A stretch of DNA of 64,000 bases from Selenomonas sp. oral taxon 920 (GTDB taxonomy: Bacteria > Bacillota > Negativicutes > Selenomonadales > Selenomonadaceae), in the NCBI RefSeq assembly GCF_001717585.1, contig NZ_CP017042.1, positions 1,890,501 through 1,954,500 of the forward strand, read 5' to 3'. The notes below the pieces were generated by a model. The model searched no databases. It saw nothing but the letters and a program-made list of their open reading frames with translations, and was not told the DNA's origin. The position numbers and the translations under genes were made by a program. Below are positions 49,101-56,909 of this stretch, piece by piece; positions within the stretch are counted from its first letter, which is position 1, and every line of letters starts with the position of its first letter.

Positions 49101-51743
49101 CTCGGACATATTGCCCGCCGCAGTACTCGTTCCACCGCCGCCGATCACGTTCGCAACCGTACCGCCCTCGACCGTGACTTCATTGCCCGTCGCCGAGCCG
49201 TTCGCACCCGAGACCGCACCGCCCATGGCATTTGTCACCGTGCCGTCCTTGATGATGACGCGGTTCTTCTCTGCAACGCCATTGGCAGCACCGGTGAATC
49301 CACCGTTAATGTTCACAATCGAGCCGGTACCCGTGCTCTCGACAATGACGCGGTTCTCCTTGGAGTCGGCTGCGCCGTTGGTCTTGCCGCCGTAAACGAA
49401 GTTCAAGTTCGTCGACGGAACGCCCGTCACCGTGATCTGGTTGTTGTAAGTTGTATGATTGTCGTCATATGAGATGCCGCCCGCGACCTCATTCACCGTC
49501 GACGGGTTCGTGCCGTCATACGTCCACTCGCTGTTGCGCCAGCGGTTCGTGCGCAGCTTAACCGTGGTCGCGGACTGCACCGTGCCCGCCCCCTTGTCTG
49601 TATCGGTGCGCATAACGGCTTCGTAGTCGGAGTTCGGATCGGTGATGAAATTGCGGACATTGTAGTTCGAGAACTTGAGCTCGTTCGCCGCATTCGATTT
49701 GAGCAGCGTAACCTCACGATTCGGCCGCACGGCACTAATCAGGCTCTCCGCAAGAACCTTGACCTTCTCCCAGTCCACCGTTCTGCCGAGGCCGTCGTTA
49801 TTGACGGTCAGCATGGTCGAGCCGTCTGTGATGTCATCATTCATATGAAAGTTGACGTTCTCGAAATTGTGGACGCTCTTGACGACGGCATTCTTCGCCT
49901 TGACATTGAGGGTATTGCCCGTTGCCGCCTTGTTGCCGCCGGAGATGTTGCTCGCCGAGAGCGTCGTGCCCGAAAGGTCATGATGCGCGTCGTCGCCGAG
50001 GTTGACCGTGTTGTTCTCTGTCGTGCCGTCCGCTTTCCACGAGTATCCGCCATAAATATTGGAGCTGAACGTACCGCCCGCAATCGTAACAGTATTGTTG
50101 TTTACCGTAAATGTCTCTGTGCTGGAAGGATCACCACCCGCACCACCATAGATGACATTTTGGAAGGTACCGCCCGTAAGCGCAACCTTATTGCCTGTCA
50201 CCGTTCCGGACTTATCCGAATATCCGCCGTAAATGGTTTCTTGGAACGTGCCGCCTGCAATGGCAACGCTATTATCCGTCACCGTTCCAGTATTATTGGA
50301 ATAGCCGCCGTATATCGTGTTCTCGACAGTACTGCTGCCCGATACGGTGACGGTATTCCCCGTCACACTGCCGTTTGTGGAATCATATCCGCCCGTTATG
50401 GCTTTTTTAATTATACTGCCCGAAATGTTGATCTGGTTGCCCGATGCAGTACCGCCGTCCACAGTGCTTCCACCGTACACAAAGCCCTCAGCTGTACTGT
50501 CCGTAATCGTGACGATATTTCCCGTCGCCTTTCCATTGGCACCCGAGACCTGCCCACCGGTAATATCTTTCTTGACCGTACCGCTTGTAACCGTAACCTT
50601 GTTGCCGGTCACGGTTGTACCCGTTCCTCCTTTCCCACCGACGGCATGCCCATTCACAGTGCCGCCCTCGATGCGGACTTCATTGCCCTCTGCCGTGTCA
50701 CCGGCGTCATCGATTCTGCCGCCATAGACCGACCAGTCAGCATGCCCCTTGACGGTAAAGATGTTGCGGTTCGCAGCACCCTTTGCCCAACCGGCGTACG
50801 AGTTGTCATTGACCCAGCCGCCCGTCTCGATGGTGACGGTATTGCCCTCAGCCTTACCCGTCGCCGAATCAGCACGTCCGCCGTAGATTCCCTTCACCTT
50901 GCCTGCCGCACCAATCGTGACATGGTTGTTGACCGCATTGCCGCCTCCTGCTGCATGCGCACCATAAACGGTCAGGTCCGTATTGGTGAGATTGCTGACC
51001 GTAACACTGTTGTTTTCCGCTTTGCCGGAACCTGCAGTATATGCACCAAAAACGTTTGTGCCGCCGCTCTTCGTGAATGCGCCGCCCGAGATCGTCAGCG
51101 TATTTCCCGTGATATCCGCACTGCTCGTTGTGCTTCGTATGATGCCGCCCATCGCCTCATCTTTGAGCGTACCACCCGTGATGGTGACAGAGTTGCCCGT
51201 GACGGCCCCCGTCCCTGCCGTTCCGCCGCCCTGAACATCACCCTCCACAGTGCCGTCCACGACCGTAACGGAGTTGCCCGTGACCGCATTGGTCGCGGAT
51301 GCACCATTAAAGCCGCCGTAGATGGAATCCTTCGACAGCCCGTTATTGAAAAATACTTTATTGTTGGTGACTGCACCCGTTCCGCTGACGCCGCCGTAGA
51401 TCATGCTTTGCCCATTGCCGTTGCTGACCTGCAGTCCATGAATCGTGAGCGTATTGCCCGTGACATCGGATGCTGTATCGGTCTTTCCGCCGCCGGAGAT
51501 AATGCCGTAGGTGCTGGCCGGCTGATTCGTTACTCCCGCCGTCCCAATCGTAATCCTGTTGTCACTCATGAAGCCTGTCTGATCCGAGCCCTCAAAGCCA
51601 TTGATACTGCTCGCCGTCACGGTGTGGTCATGAGTTTCCGCTGCATGCGCAGGCTGTGCAGAGAACAGGAGTCCTCCACCCGTGGACAGTCCGAGTGCAA
51701 CATAGGCGGCCAGCTGTCGCCGAGCCTTCAATCCGTTGAACAT
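46167..51743 (-). CDS. Giant autotransporter 2, paralogue of autotransporter 1
   Basis: An autotransporter of 1858 residues. The signal peptide (MFNGLKARRQLAAYVALGLS, cleavage after AHA) precedes a passenger with the same GNTVTITGGT...VYGGxS units. Three large modules are marked by FEN/FEK motifs near residues 628 and 965 and FAGVQNLHFYIP near 1407. The beta-barrel spans about 1598-1858 and ends INWAF. The first 220 or so and the last 450 residues are nearly identical to autotransporter 1, whereas the middle differs in module number and order. The ATG at 51743 with GGAGGATC upstream gives the same N-terminus as the paralogue, so upstream in-frame starts are rejected. A strong promoter and a palindromic leader precede it. 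Confidence 0.93.
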   Translation of the reverse strand: MFNGLKARRQLAAYVALGLSTGGGLLFSAQPAHAAETHDHTVTASSINGFEGSDQTGFMSDNRITIGTAGVTNQPASTYGIISGGGKTDTASDVTGNTLTIHGLQVSNGNGQSMIYGGVSGTGAVTNNKVFFNNGLSKDSIYGGFNGASATNAVTGNSVTVVDGTVEGDVQGGGTAGTGAVTGNSVTITGGTLKDEAMGGIIRSTTSSADITGNTLTISGGAFTKSGGTNVFGAYTAGSGKAENNSVTVSNLTNTDLTVYGAHAAGGGNAVNNHVTIGAAGKVKGIYGGRADSATGKAEGNTVTIETGGWVNDNSYAGWAKGAANRNIFTVKGHADWSVYGGRIDDAGDTAEGNEVRIEGGTVNGHAVGGKGGTGTTVTGNKVTVTSGTVKKDITGGQVSGANGKATGNIVTITDSTAEGFVYGGSTVDGGTASGNQINISGSIIKKAITGGYDSTNGSVTGNTVTVSGSSTVENTIYGGYSNNTGTVTDNSVAIAGGTFQETIYGGYSDKSGTVTGNKVALTGGTFQNVIYGGAGGDPSSTETFTVNNNTVTIAGGTFSSNIYGGYSWKADGTTENNTVNLGDDAHHDLSGTTLSASNISGGNKAATGNTLNVKAKNAVVKSVHNFENVNFHMNDDITDGSTMLTVNNDGLGRTVDWEKVKVLAESLISAVRPNREVTLLKSNAANELKFSNYNVRNFITDPNSDYEAVMRTDTDKGAGTVQSATTVKLRTNRWRNSEWTYDGTNPSTVNEVAGGISYDDNHTTYNNQITVTGVPSTNLNFVYGGKTNGAADSKENRVIVESTGTGSIVNINGGFTGAANGVAEKNRVIIKDGTVTNAMGGAVSGANGSATGNEVTVEGGTVANVIGGGGTSTAAGNMSENKVTITGGTVSGQIVGGDSRVLASTSNGNTVTLGGGTLTGAEVWGSAYYNASNQAQVFANNDAKITGNTLNVQSKGLTVKKVRNFEKFNFKIGDAYSDTMLTLSEAGGFGGISGTPDDVKVKWSNVTADTSGLSAARGDGVQGKNTLTLLQRASSLPLADDLLFDNYTSTATAELDRVYEKKLHTDTNSGTASKVQLELNRYKDGTVTHNGTTAPAKVYGGYTAYDHTERDADGHEVTVGTIAEGNTLEITDVATGTNNLKAYGGYAEGAHGGAVNNHVHVDVQNTNAGSLDTAVGGYTKGTGSVHSNTLRFSQGATLHDLMGGYIDSTTSAADVSFNTVAVEGGTVGDKVYGGYTSGTGAAKHNTVVFDGAASTADDLTGGYGATASDNTVEMKNGTVHVVNGGDAVSGDALRNTVTITGGTVTDNVYGGQSRTGAASGNTVNIGAVTVGQDNTVKHVVGGFGTTNTDNNTINLAGSNIKAIVLGGAIHDSSAHQHQDTEPNPNGIGNTLAIHARGTEVRDFAGVQNLHFYIPAGTTADPAAATMLRLTKAEYLTNDKKDLSNIHVRVGLAGSRPTLNVGDTVSLMKAYKVDGGNSKAVEIANAPSVTNVEGMHGISLRYKFNLLTREAQNEANANTTNADHLKNELVAEVTDVSINDQTKSLVETRAATTAMINGGADLLTENGFRAAEEAITAQSAHANAAAGAAASLAAGNAFQMWASQGGSSTRLNSGSYVDAKGWNLNLGFAKKKTAGRNTITYGPMIEYGRGSYDSYLDDGTHGDGSMSYFGAGVMAKSKSESGAYVEGSLRVGRVKSDYSGNVLNNAVTYDNSNTYYAAHIGIGQEKELKGGNTLDTYAKYFYSHQAGDTVKMSTGEVYDFDAIDSHRLRIGARYTKKINGGGAFYTGLAYEYEFGSDAGASIGGYSTPSPSLKGSTGLLELGYRFAPKDERVSYGVNLMGMTGKRRGISGGIQINWAF

Positions 51744-51845
51744 TTGATCCTCCAACTCCTTTGATGCAAGAACGCCATTCATGACAGCAAAACCACAGAA
51801 AGCGGCGAATTGAACTGTGTCTCCTGCATACTGCCCGAACGGCTT

Positions 51846-51870
51846 AGGGAACATCAGCCTGATGTTCCCT
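51846..51870 (-). promoter_or_regulatory. 25-base perfect palindrome in the autotransporter 2 leader
   Basis: Arms AGGGAACATCAG and CTGATGTTCCCT flank a single central base. It lies about 27 bases downstream of the -10 element at 51897-51902, inside the predicted 5' leader and over 100 bases before the start codon. No T-run follows in the direction of transcription. It could be an operator for a dimeric regulator or an mRNA-stabilising hairpin. Confidence 0.6.
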
Positions 51871-51896
51871 ATAAAAAATATTTTTCTATGCTGTGT

Positions 51897-51926
51897 ATTA
51901 TACCACGAGGTTTTTTTTCATGTCAA
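51897..51926 (-). promoter_or_regulatory. Promoter of autotransporter 2
   Basis: On the minus strand a perfect TTGACA (51921-51926), an 18-base spacer rich in A, and a perfect TATAAT (51897-51902). Confidence 0.85.
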
Positions 51927-52004
51927 TCTCACGATGCGATTCCGTTCTGTTTTGTCTTTTTCAACGAGGATAAATGAGGCAGTATATTCTTTCCTGCATG
52001 TCCG

Positions 52005-52751
52005 TTAGATTCTTCCTCCGTAAATCACGCGAATCTCCTCTGTATACTGCCCCTGTGCATCACGCACGATCAGCGCGGGCTCGTGACGCATTCCTGTGAG
52101 TGCGGCTCCTTTGACCGCCTCAATGAGCATGAGGTTCGGCGCTTTGTCCATGCGCGGCTGTACCATGCGCAGACGCTTGACGGCAAGGTGCTCCGCATGG
52201 AGGGCGAAGACGATCTCGCCGAGGCGCTCAGGCAGATGCACCATGGCGAGCCGACCGCCGTGACGGAGGGCGTACGCTGCCGCGTGTACGGTGTCTGCGA
52301 GTGTCGCCGTGATCTCGTGCCGCGCCGCCGCACGTCCTTCTCCCATGCTGACCGCACCGCTCGTCACGGGTCGATACGGCGGATTGCTGAAGACCAGATC
52401 GTATTCCGCACACGCAAAAAGTGCGGAAGGGGCGCGATAGTCGCCCTCCCGCACTGTGATCTTCTCTGTGAGTTGATTCATCCGCACGTTCCGCGCGGCG
52501 AGTTCCGTCTGCACGGGGCTGAGTTCCACTGCCGTGACCGCCGCTGCATGATCGGCGATGAGAAGCGGGATCACGCCTGTCCCCGTACCGAGATCGAGAA
52601 CGCGTTCCCGTCCCGTCATGTGCGGAAAATGCGCGAGGAGGACGGCATCCATTGAGAAGCAGAAGCCGTCCGTGCGCTGGATGATCTGCCGCCCGCCCAA
52701 AGAGAGGTCGTCGATCCGCTCGTTCGGGTGCAGCCGCATGAACTCACTCAT
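52005..52751 (-). CDS. tRNA1(Val) A37 N6-methyltransferase-like protein (YabB/TrmN6 family)
   Basis: A 248-residue class I N6-adenine methyltransferase. Motif I is VLDLGTGTGVIPLL and the catalytic motif is DLVFSNPPYRPV, as in YfiC/TrmN6 and Bacillus YabB. The N-terminus (MSEFMRLHPNERIDDLSLGG) is characteristic. The start at 52751 overlaps the end of ricT by eight bases; longer in-frame starts would read through the arginine-rich ricT tail and are rejected. It is the last gene of the yaaR-holB-ricT unit, matching the Bacillus gene order apart from the absence of yabA. Confidence 0.9.
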   Translation of the reverse strand: MSEFMRLHPNERIDDLSLGGRQIIQRTDGFCFSMDAVLLAHFPHMTGRERVLDLGTGTGVIPLLIADHAAAVTAVELSPVQTELAARNVRMNQLTEKITVREGDYRAPSALFACAEYDLVFSNPPYRPVTSGAVSMGEGRAAARHEITATLADTVHAAAYALRHGGRLAMVHLPERLGEIVFALHAEHLAVKRLRMVQPRMDKAPNLMLIEAVKGAALTGMRHEPALIVRDAQGQYTEEIRVIYGGRI

Positions 52752-53817
52752 GCGGCTCGCCCTGCCGTGGCGTGCGGCGCGGCTGACGTTTGCCGCCCTG
52801 CGGGCGGTGCCGTTCCCCTGCGCTCCGCTGCGTGCGTTCCCCGCGCTCTCTCCGCTCACCATGTTGTCCCTCGTGCTGTCTCGCGGCGGCAGGGCGCTCG
52901 CGTCGTTCCCGCCCCTCACGCTGCTCGCGCGGGGTGCGGCCCTCACGCGGGGCGCGCTCTCTGCGTGACGTATGCGGACACGCTGTGCGTTCCTCCTCCT
53001 CGACGCGCGCGATGTCCTCCCACGCGGCGACAACGGTTTTCCCATCGTCCATGAGGATCGTTGCCGTACGGCGCTGTTCATTGAGGGCAACGATGCGCCC
53101 CTCACCGTCCTCAGCAATGACGCGGTCGCTTACCGCAGGCGTGTACTCTGTTTTTTTCACCTTCATGCAGCCGCCGCAGCCGTAGCCGTCACTCTCGTAT
53201 TTCAGGCAGCACATGAGACGACCGCAGATGCCTGAGATCTTCGTTGGGTTCAGCGAGAGGTTCTGCTCCTTTGCCATACGGATGGAGACGGGGACGAAGT
53301 CGCCGAGAAAGCTCGCGCAGCAGAGCGGCCGCCCGCAGCAGCCCATGCCGCCCATCATCTTTGCCTCATCACGCACGCCGATCTGGCGCAGCTCAATGCG
53401 CGTGCGGAACACGCCCGCAAGTTCGCGCACGAGCTGACGGAAGTCGACACGCCCATCCGCCGTGAAGTAAAAGAGCATCTTCGAGAGATCAAAGGTGAGT
53501 TCGACATCGACGAGCTTCATTTTAAGCTCAAGTTCCTTGATCTTCTCCTCGCAGACGGTGCGCGCCTCGCGTTCGCGCGCGCGGTTCTCGTCAATCCGCG
53601 CGAGATCGGAAGCATCCGCGATACGGTGCACAATGCGCAGATTCGGCGGCACGGATTCGTCCGGCACTTCACGCGGCGGAATGACGACCTTGCCGCACTC
53701 CATGCCGCGCGAGGTCTCAACAATGACGTGATCCCCCTCGGCGATCGTCAGCCGCCCCTGCCCGAATGAATATATCTTGCCCGCCGACTTGAAGCGGACA
53801 CCTATAATCGTTTGCAA
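52744..53817 (-). CDS. ricT: RicT/YaaT-like PSP1-domain protein
   Basis: Homologue of Bacillus RicT (YaaT), part of a Fe-S-containing complex with RicA and RicF that promotes RNase Y-dependent mRNA maturation. The PSP1 domain carries the cysteine motifs MGGMGCCGRPLCCASFLGD and ICGRLMCCLKYESDGYGCGG. It has 357 residues; the last 80 form a low-complexity tail rich in Arg, Glu and Gly that is absent from Bacillus RicT and could bind RNA. The start is TTG at 53817, preceded by AGGAGGAAG. RicA and RicF genes are not in the window. Confidence 0.9.
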   Translation of the reverse strand: MQTIIGVRFKSAGKIYSFGQGRLTIAEGDHVIVETSRGMECGKVVIPPREVPDESVPPNLRIVHRIADASDLARIDENRAREREARTVCEEKIKELELKMKLVDVELTFDLSKMLFYFTADGRVDFRQLVRELAGVFRTRIELRQIGVRDEAKMMGGMGCCGRPLCCASFLGDFVPVSIRMAKEQNLSLNPTKISGICGRLMCCLKYESDGYGCGGCMKVKKTEYTPAVSDRVIAEDGEGRIVALNEQRRTATILMDDGKTVVAAWEDIARVEEEERTACPHTSRRERAPREGRTPREQREGRERRERPAAARQHEGQHGERRERGERTQRSAGERHRPQGGKRQPRRTPRQGEPHE

Positions 53818-53923
53818 AACTTCCTCCTAGATTATATATGTACACCCTTGCTAAAGGGAGAAAGCGACTGTCATTGATGGGCCTCTTTCCCTGCTGTGCC
53901 GAGGCAAACTGCGCGGAGGTCTA

Positions 53924-54973
53924 TCATGCGTACTGCCTCACCTTCAGCAGGAACGCCTCCGTCTGCAGGGCGGGGTTCACGTTCGCCGCGAAGCGCCGCG
54001 TGAGCTCGCGCGTGCCCTCCATGAGTGCGAAGATATCGGACGTGCTCATACGCGTACAGAGTTCTGTGAGTTCATCCCGTCGGTCTGCATGATAGAGCGC
54101 GTCACTGCCGCCATCCTCATGCAGGACAAGCAGGTCGCGCAGTGCCATCTGCCAAAATCCGATCCATGCGGTGCGTTCCTCATGGGAACGCGCACCGAGT
54201 GCCTCCGCACGTGCCCAGATATCCTCAACGCTGAGGCGGCGAAGCTCCATGAGGAGAGCAAACGCCTCATCGCGCAGGGCAAGCCCCTCCTCGGCGAGTT
54301 TATATGCGCGCCCGAGGCTGCCGTCTGCGAGTGCGGCGATTGCCGCTGCATGCGCTGCGCCGCACTCCGTGAGTGCCGCCGTGATCTCGGTGCGCGGTAC
54401 CGCACCGAACGCGATGCGTACGGCACGCGAGCAGATCGTCGGCAGGATCGCATCATAGGCGCTCGTCACAAGGATGAAGAGCACCTCCCCCGTTGGTTCC
54501 TCCAGCGTCTTTAAGAGGCGGTTCGCTGCCGTCTCGTTCATCCGATCGGCACCGTCAATGAGAATGATGCGGCGCTGCGCACTGACCGGTGCCCCCGATG
54601 CCGCAACAAGGATATCGCGCACGGCATCCGTGCGGATCATCGCCGCGCTCTTGCCGCGCGCCTCGGGTGCAGTCTCGAAGTAGTCCGGGTGCACACCTGC
54701 CGCCATTGTACGGCAGGTGTCACAATGCCCGCAGGGAGCGTCTCCCCCGCCCTCACAGAGCAGTGTCCGTGCGAGTACGCGTGCCGTACGCCGTTTGCCG
54801 ACCCCCTCCATGCCGCTGAACAGCAGCGCGTGAGGAAGGCGTTCCGCAGCAGCGAGTGCGCGAAGGCGGCGGATGATCTCCGCATGGCCGCGGATGTCCG
54901 CCCACCCCTCCGGAAATACCTCCCGTGTATCTGCAGGAGATGTGGCGTCTGCAGTCTTTTTCGCACGCGCCAT
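53924..54973 (-). CDS. holB: DNA polymerase III delta' subunit
   Basis: Clamp-loader subunit of 349 residues. An AAA+ domain carries a Walker A-like GMEGVGKRRTA, a zinc module (LLCEGGGDAPCGHCDTC) and MNETAANRLLKTLEEPTG with the sensor region. The ATG at 54973 overlaps the yaaR stop by one base; a GTG just before it is an alternative. There is little Shine-Dalgarno sequence, so translation is probably coupled to yaaR. Confidence 0.93.
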   Translation of the reverse strand: MARAKKTADATSPADTREVFPEGWADIRGHAEIIRRLRALAAAERLPHALLFSGMEGVGKRRTARVLARTLLCEGGGDAPCGHCDTCRTMAAGVHPDYFETAPEARGKSAAMIRTDAVRDILVAASGAPVSAQRRIILIDGADRMNETAANRLLKTLEEPTGEVLFILVTSAYDAILPTICSRAVRIAFGAVPRTEITAALTECGAAHAAAIAALADGSLGRAYKLAEEGLALRDEAFALLMELRRLSVEDIWARAEALGARSHEERTAWIGFWQMALRDLLVLHEDGGSDALYHADRRDELTELCTRMSTSDIFALMEGTRELTRRFAANVNPALQTEAFLLKVRQYA

Positions 54974-55437
54974 CACATATAGAGATCGACAAGCATCCCG
55001 CGAATCGCGTCATGACTTGCGATGATGTCGAGCTGATCCGCCTGCCCGAGACGAATCTTCTCCGCCATCTCCTCGAGTTTCTTGTCAATCTTGCGCACGG
55101 AGGTGTAGACCTTCTGCCGTCCGAGGCGATCCCATCCCGCCTGCGTGTGCAGCTCGTACATCGTTCCGACCGCCTCGCCGATAAAGCTCTGAATGAGCGA
55201 GCGATAGGAACGCAGTTCATCAAAGGTCGGCGACTTCGATAAGCGTGCCCCTTGCTCGTCAATCTGTTCGAGCAGACGATCCATCGCCTCGCGGGACATG
55301 GAGGACTCCTGATCCGCCAACTCCATGCTGAAGTCCGTCGCCGCCCCGCGCACGCCCACATCCACCTCTGGTCGCGGCATGGTGAGCGACGCTCCCCTCG
55401 AAATACTGCTGTCTATCTTCATCGCCATCGCGTCCAC
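54973..55437 (-). CDS. yaaR: YaaR-like DUF327 protein
   Basis: A 154-residue helical protein of the DUF327/YaaR family, conserved upstream of holB in Firmicutes. Recognisable segments are FDELRSYRSLIQSFIGEAVG, YTSVRKIDKKLEEMAE and the C-terminal ASHDAIRGMLVDLYM. Function is unknown in the family. The start is GTG at 55437 with AAAGGG upstream; ATG codons three and five residues later are possible. A strong promoter lies at 55489-55517. Confidence 0.85.
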   Translation of the reverse strand: MDAMAMKIDSSISRGASLTMPRPEVDVGVRGAATDFSMELADQESSMSREAMDRLLEQIDEQGARLSKSPTFDELRSYRSLIQSFIGEAVGTMYELHTQAGWDRLGRQKVYTSVRKIDKKLEEMAEKIRLGQADQLDIIASHDAIRGMLVDLYM

Positions 55438-55488
55438 CCAATCCCTTTTCCTACATTTTTAATATGATGATAGATTTCACCGATTATT

Positions 55489-55517
55489 ATTATAGCCCGA
55501 ACAAACGGCAAAGTCAA
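55489..55517 (-). promoter_or_regulatory. Promoter of the yaaR-holB-ricT operon
   Basis: On the minus strand TTGACT (55512-55517), a 17-base spacer and a perfect TATAAT (55489-55494). The -35 lies inside the left arm of the inverted repeat at 55506-55538. Confidence 0.8.
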
Positions 55518-55538
55518 AGCCGTAAATTGACTTTGCCG
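55506..55538. repeat. Inverted repeat joining the divergent yaaR and PilZ promoters
   Basis: Perfect 12-base arms CGGCAAAGTCAA (55506-55517) and TTGACTTTGCCG (55527-55538) flank a 9-base centre. Each arm contains the -35 hexamer of one of two divergent promoters. Confidence 0.85.
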
Positions 55539-55555
55539 CCGTACTTTGTTATCCT
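55527..55555 (+). promoter_or_regulatory. Promoter of the PilZ gene
   Basis: TTGACT (55527-55532), a 17-base spacer and TATCCT (55550-55555), 43 bases before the start codon. The -35 lies inside the right arm of the inverted repeat. Confidence 0.65.
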
Positions 55556-55598
55556 TGTTGATATAAAGGTATTTAATAGCGGAAAGGATCTGACAACT

Positions 55599-56324
55599 AT
55601 GATCGAGGGAGACAAACTCTTTGCACTCCTAAAACACGGAACTTCGATCCATATCATCGAACCGGAGCTTGAGATTGACTACTACGGAACGCTCGAACTC
55701 AGCGAGGAGGAGCAGGAGGCAGGAGTGCCCTCGGGAGCGCTTACCGTGCGGCTCGATATTCCGGTGGGAAAATTCGTCGACACGCCCGACGCGGGATGCA
55801 TCTTTCAGTGCCATCTCACGGGCGCCGGCTGCGTCTATCACTTCGAGAGTCCCTATCGCTCCGCCTCACCGCTGCCGGATACGATCTGGTATCTCGATCT
55901 GCCGAAGAACGCCGAGCGCATTCAGCTGCGCGACTTCGTCCGCGTGCCGATCCCGATATCCATCGAGGTAAAGCTGCCCGGCGATCACGGCGGGCTCAAA
56001 AACTACCGTGAGGTTGCTCTCATCGACATCAGCGGCGGCGGACTCTGCTTCGTCCATGACGAGCCGCTGATCATGGATGCGCCGATCAGCGTGCGCGTGC
56101 CGGACCTCCCGCGCATCGGAACGCTCGAAACGGAAGGCACGATCCGCAGGGCGACGCCGATCGAGACGAATCTCGGCATGACGTACCACATTGGCGTTAT
56201 GTTTGGCGACACGCTGTCCAATCGAGAGCGGGAACGCCTCGTCCAGAGCATCTATCAGCTGCAGCAGAGCTACCTGCGCAAGGGACTGAAGGTGCCGCAG
56301 ATCGACCATACAAAGCGAAGTTGA
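55599..56324 (+). CDS. YcgR-like PilZ-domain c-di-GMP receptor
   Basis: A 241-residue two-domain protein. An N-terminal YcgR-N-like beta domain (about 1-105) precedes a PilZ domain with both c-di-GMP motifs: RxxxR at R111-R115 (LRDFVRVP) and DxSxxG at D143-S145-G148 (DISGGG). Proteins of this type slow or stop flagellar rotation when c-di-GMP binds, fitting the flagellated Selenomonas. No flagellar gene is adjacent. The ATG at 55599, after GAAAGGA, gives the family's usual N-terminus. The gene is monocistronic, with a promoter sharing an inverted repeat with yaaR. Confidence 0.9.
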   Translation: MIEGDKLFALLKHGTSIHIIEPELEIDYYGTLELSEEEQEAGVPSGALTVRLDIPVGKFVDTPDAGCIFQCHLTGAGCVYHFESPYRSASPLPDTIWYLDLPKNAERIQLRDFVRVPIPISIEVKLPGDHGGLKNYREVALIDISGGGLCFVHDEPLIMDAPISVRVPDLPRIGTLETEGTIRRATPIETNLGMTYHIGVMFGDTLSNRERERLVQSIYQLQQSYLRKGLKVPQIDHTKRS

Positions 56325-56330
56325 TATATG

Positions 56331-56364
56331 AAAACGGGGTGCTGCATTGGCAGCACCCCGTTTT
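56331..56364. terminator. Bidirectional terminator between the PilZ gene and the YbjN-like genes
   Basis: A perfect 15-bp stem (AAAACGGGGTGCTGC with its complement) and a 4-base loop, with A- and T-runs on both sides. Confidence 0.92.
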
Positions 56365-56375
56365 ACGTTCAAAGT

Positions 56376-56861
56376 TCACGCCCAGCGCAGCTTCATCATC
56401 TCCGGATAGACTTCCTCGAGCACCTGCAGCCCAACGCCGACCATCGCCATAAAGCTGTCCGCCTGGAACATCCCGACGTGCAGATCAAGCGGCAGGTCGA
56501 TATCAACTACAACATCACGTTCGTCATCCACCACGAATTTTACGTAGCGGTACTGGCTGTTCCACTCGTTGAGCTTCTCGTGGAACGCCTTCGGATCCAT
56601 GTCCTCCTCCAGACGCACAAGATTGAAGTACTTGATCTTGATAAAGTCGTTCGTGTCGCCCTTCTCCGTAACGACAATCGCAATGCTTACGACACAGCCG
56701 TTGTCCAGCTGTTGACGCATACGGATGATCTGCTCCTCGCCATCATCGGTCACGTCCTCGCCGTATTTCATATCCTGCTTGTCGAGTTCCGCCTTGATCG
56801 ATTCAAACGCGCTGTTCTTGAGCCCTTCGTCGCTCCCACTGAACCCGTCAAAAAGTCCCAT
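56376..56861 (-). CDS. YbjN-like protein, copy 2
   Basis: A 161-residue acidic protein, paralogous to its upstream neighbour. Both start MGLFDGF, and share RYVKFVVDDERDVVVDIDLP and the following LDLH and MAM(V/M)xVGxxVxEEVY features. The fold resembles YbjN/type III chaperone-like domains, which bind other proteins; function is unknown. The ATG at 56861 after GGAGGAAC is preferred over one seven codons upstream. It is last in the TPR-NlpC-YbjN-YbjN row. Confidence 0.72.
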   Translation of the reverse strand: MGLFDGFSGSDEGLKNSAFESIKAELDKQDMKYGEDVTDDGEEQIIRMRQQLDNGCVVSIAIVVTEKGDTNDFIKIKYFNLVRLEEDMDPKAFHEKLNEWNSQYRYVKFVVDDERDVVVDIDLPLDLHVGMFQADSFMAMVGVGLQVLEEVYPEMMKLRWA

Positions 56862-56909
56862 ACAGTCCGTTCCTCCATTCAACTTCCGTATTTTTAGAAT
56901 CCACGCAGT

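Noticed and set aside
36435-51743. CRISPR-like or satellite DNA suggested by the dense repeats
   Set aside because: The repeats are imperfect, codon-phased and encode protein; there are no constant-length spacers.
52751-53117. A longer N-terminal extension of the methyltransferase
   Set aside because: The extension is only the arginine-rich out-of-frame reading of the ricT tail; MSEFMRLHPNER is the expected family start.
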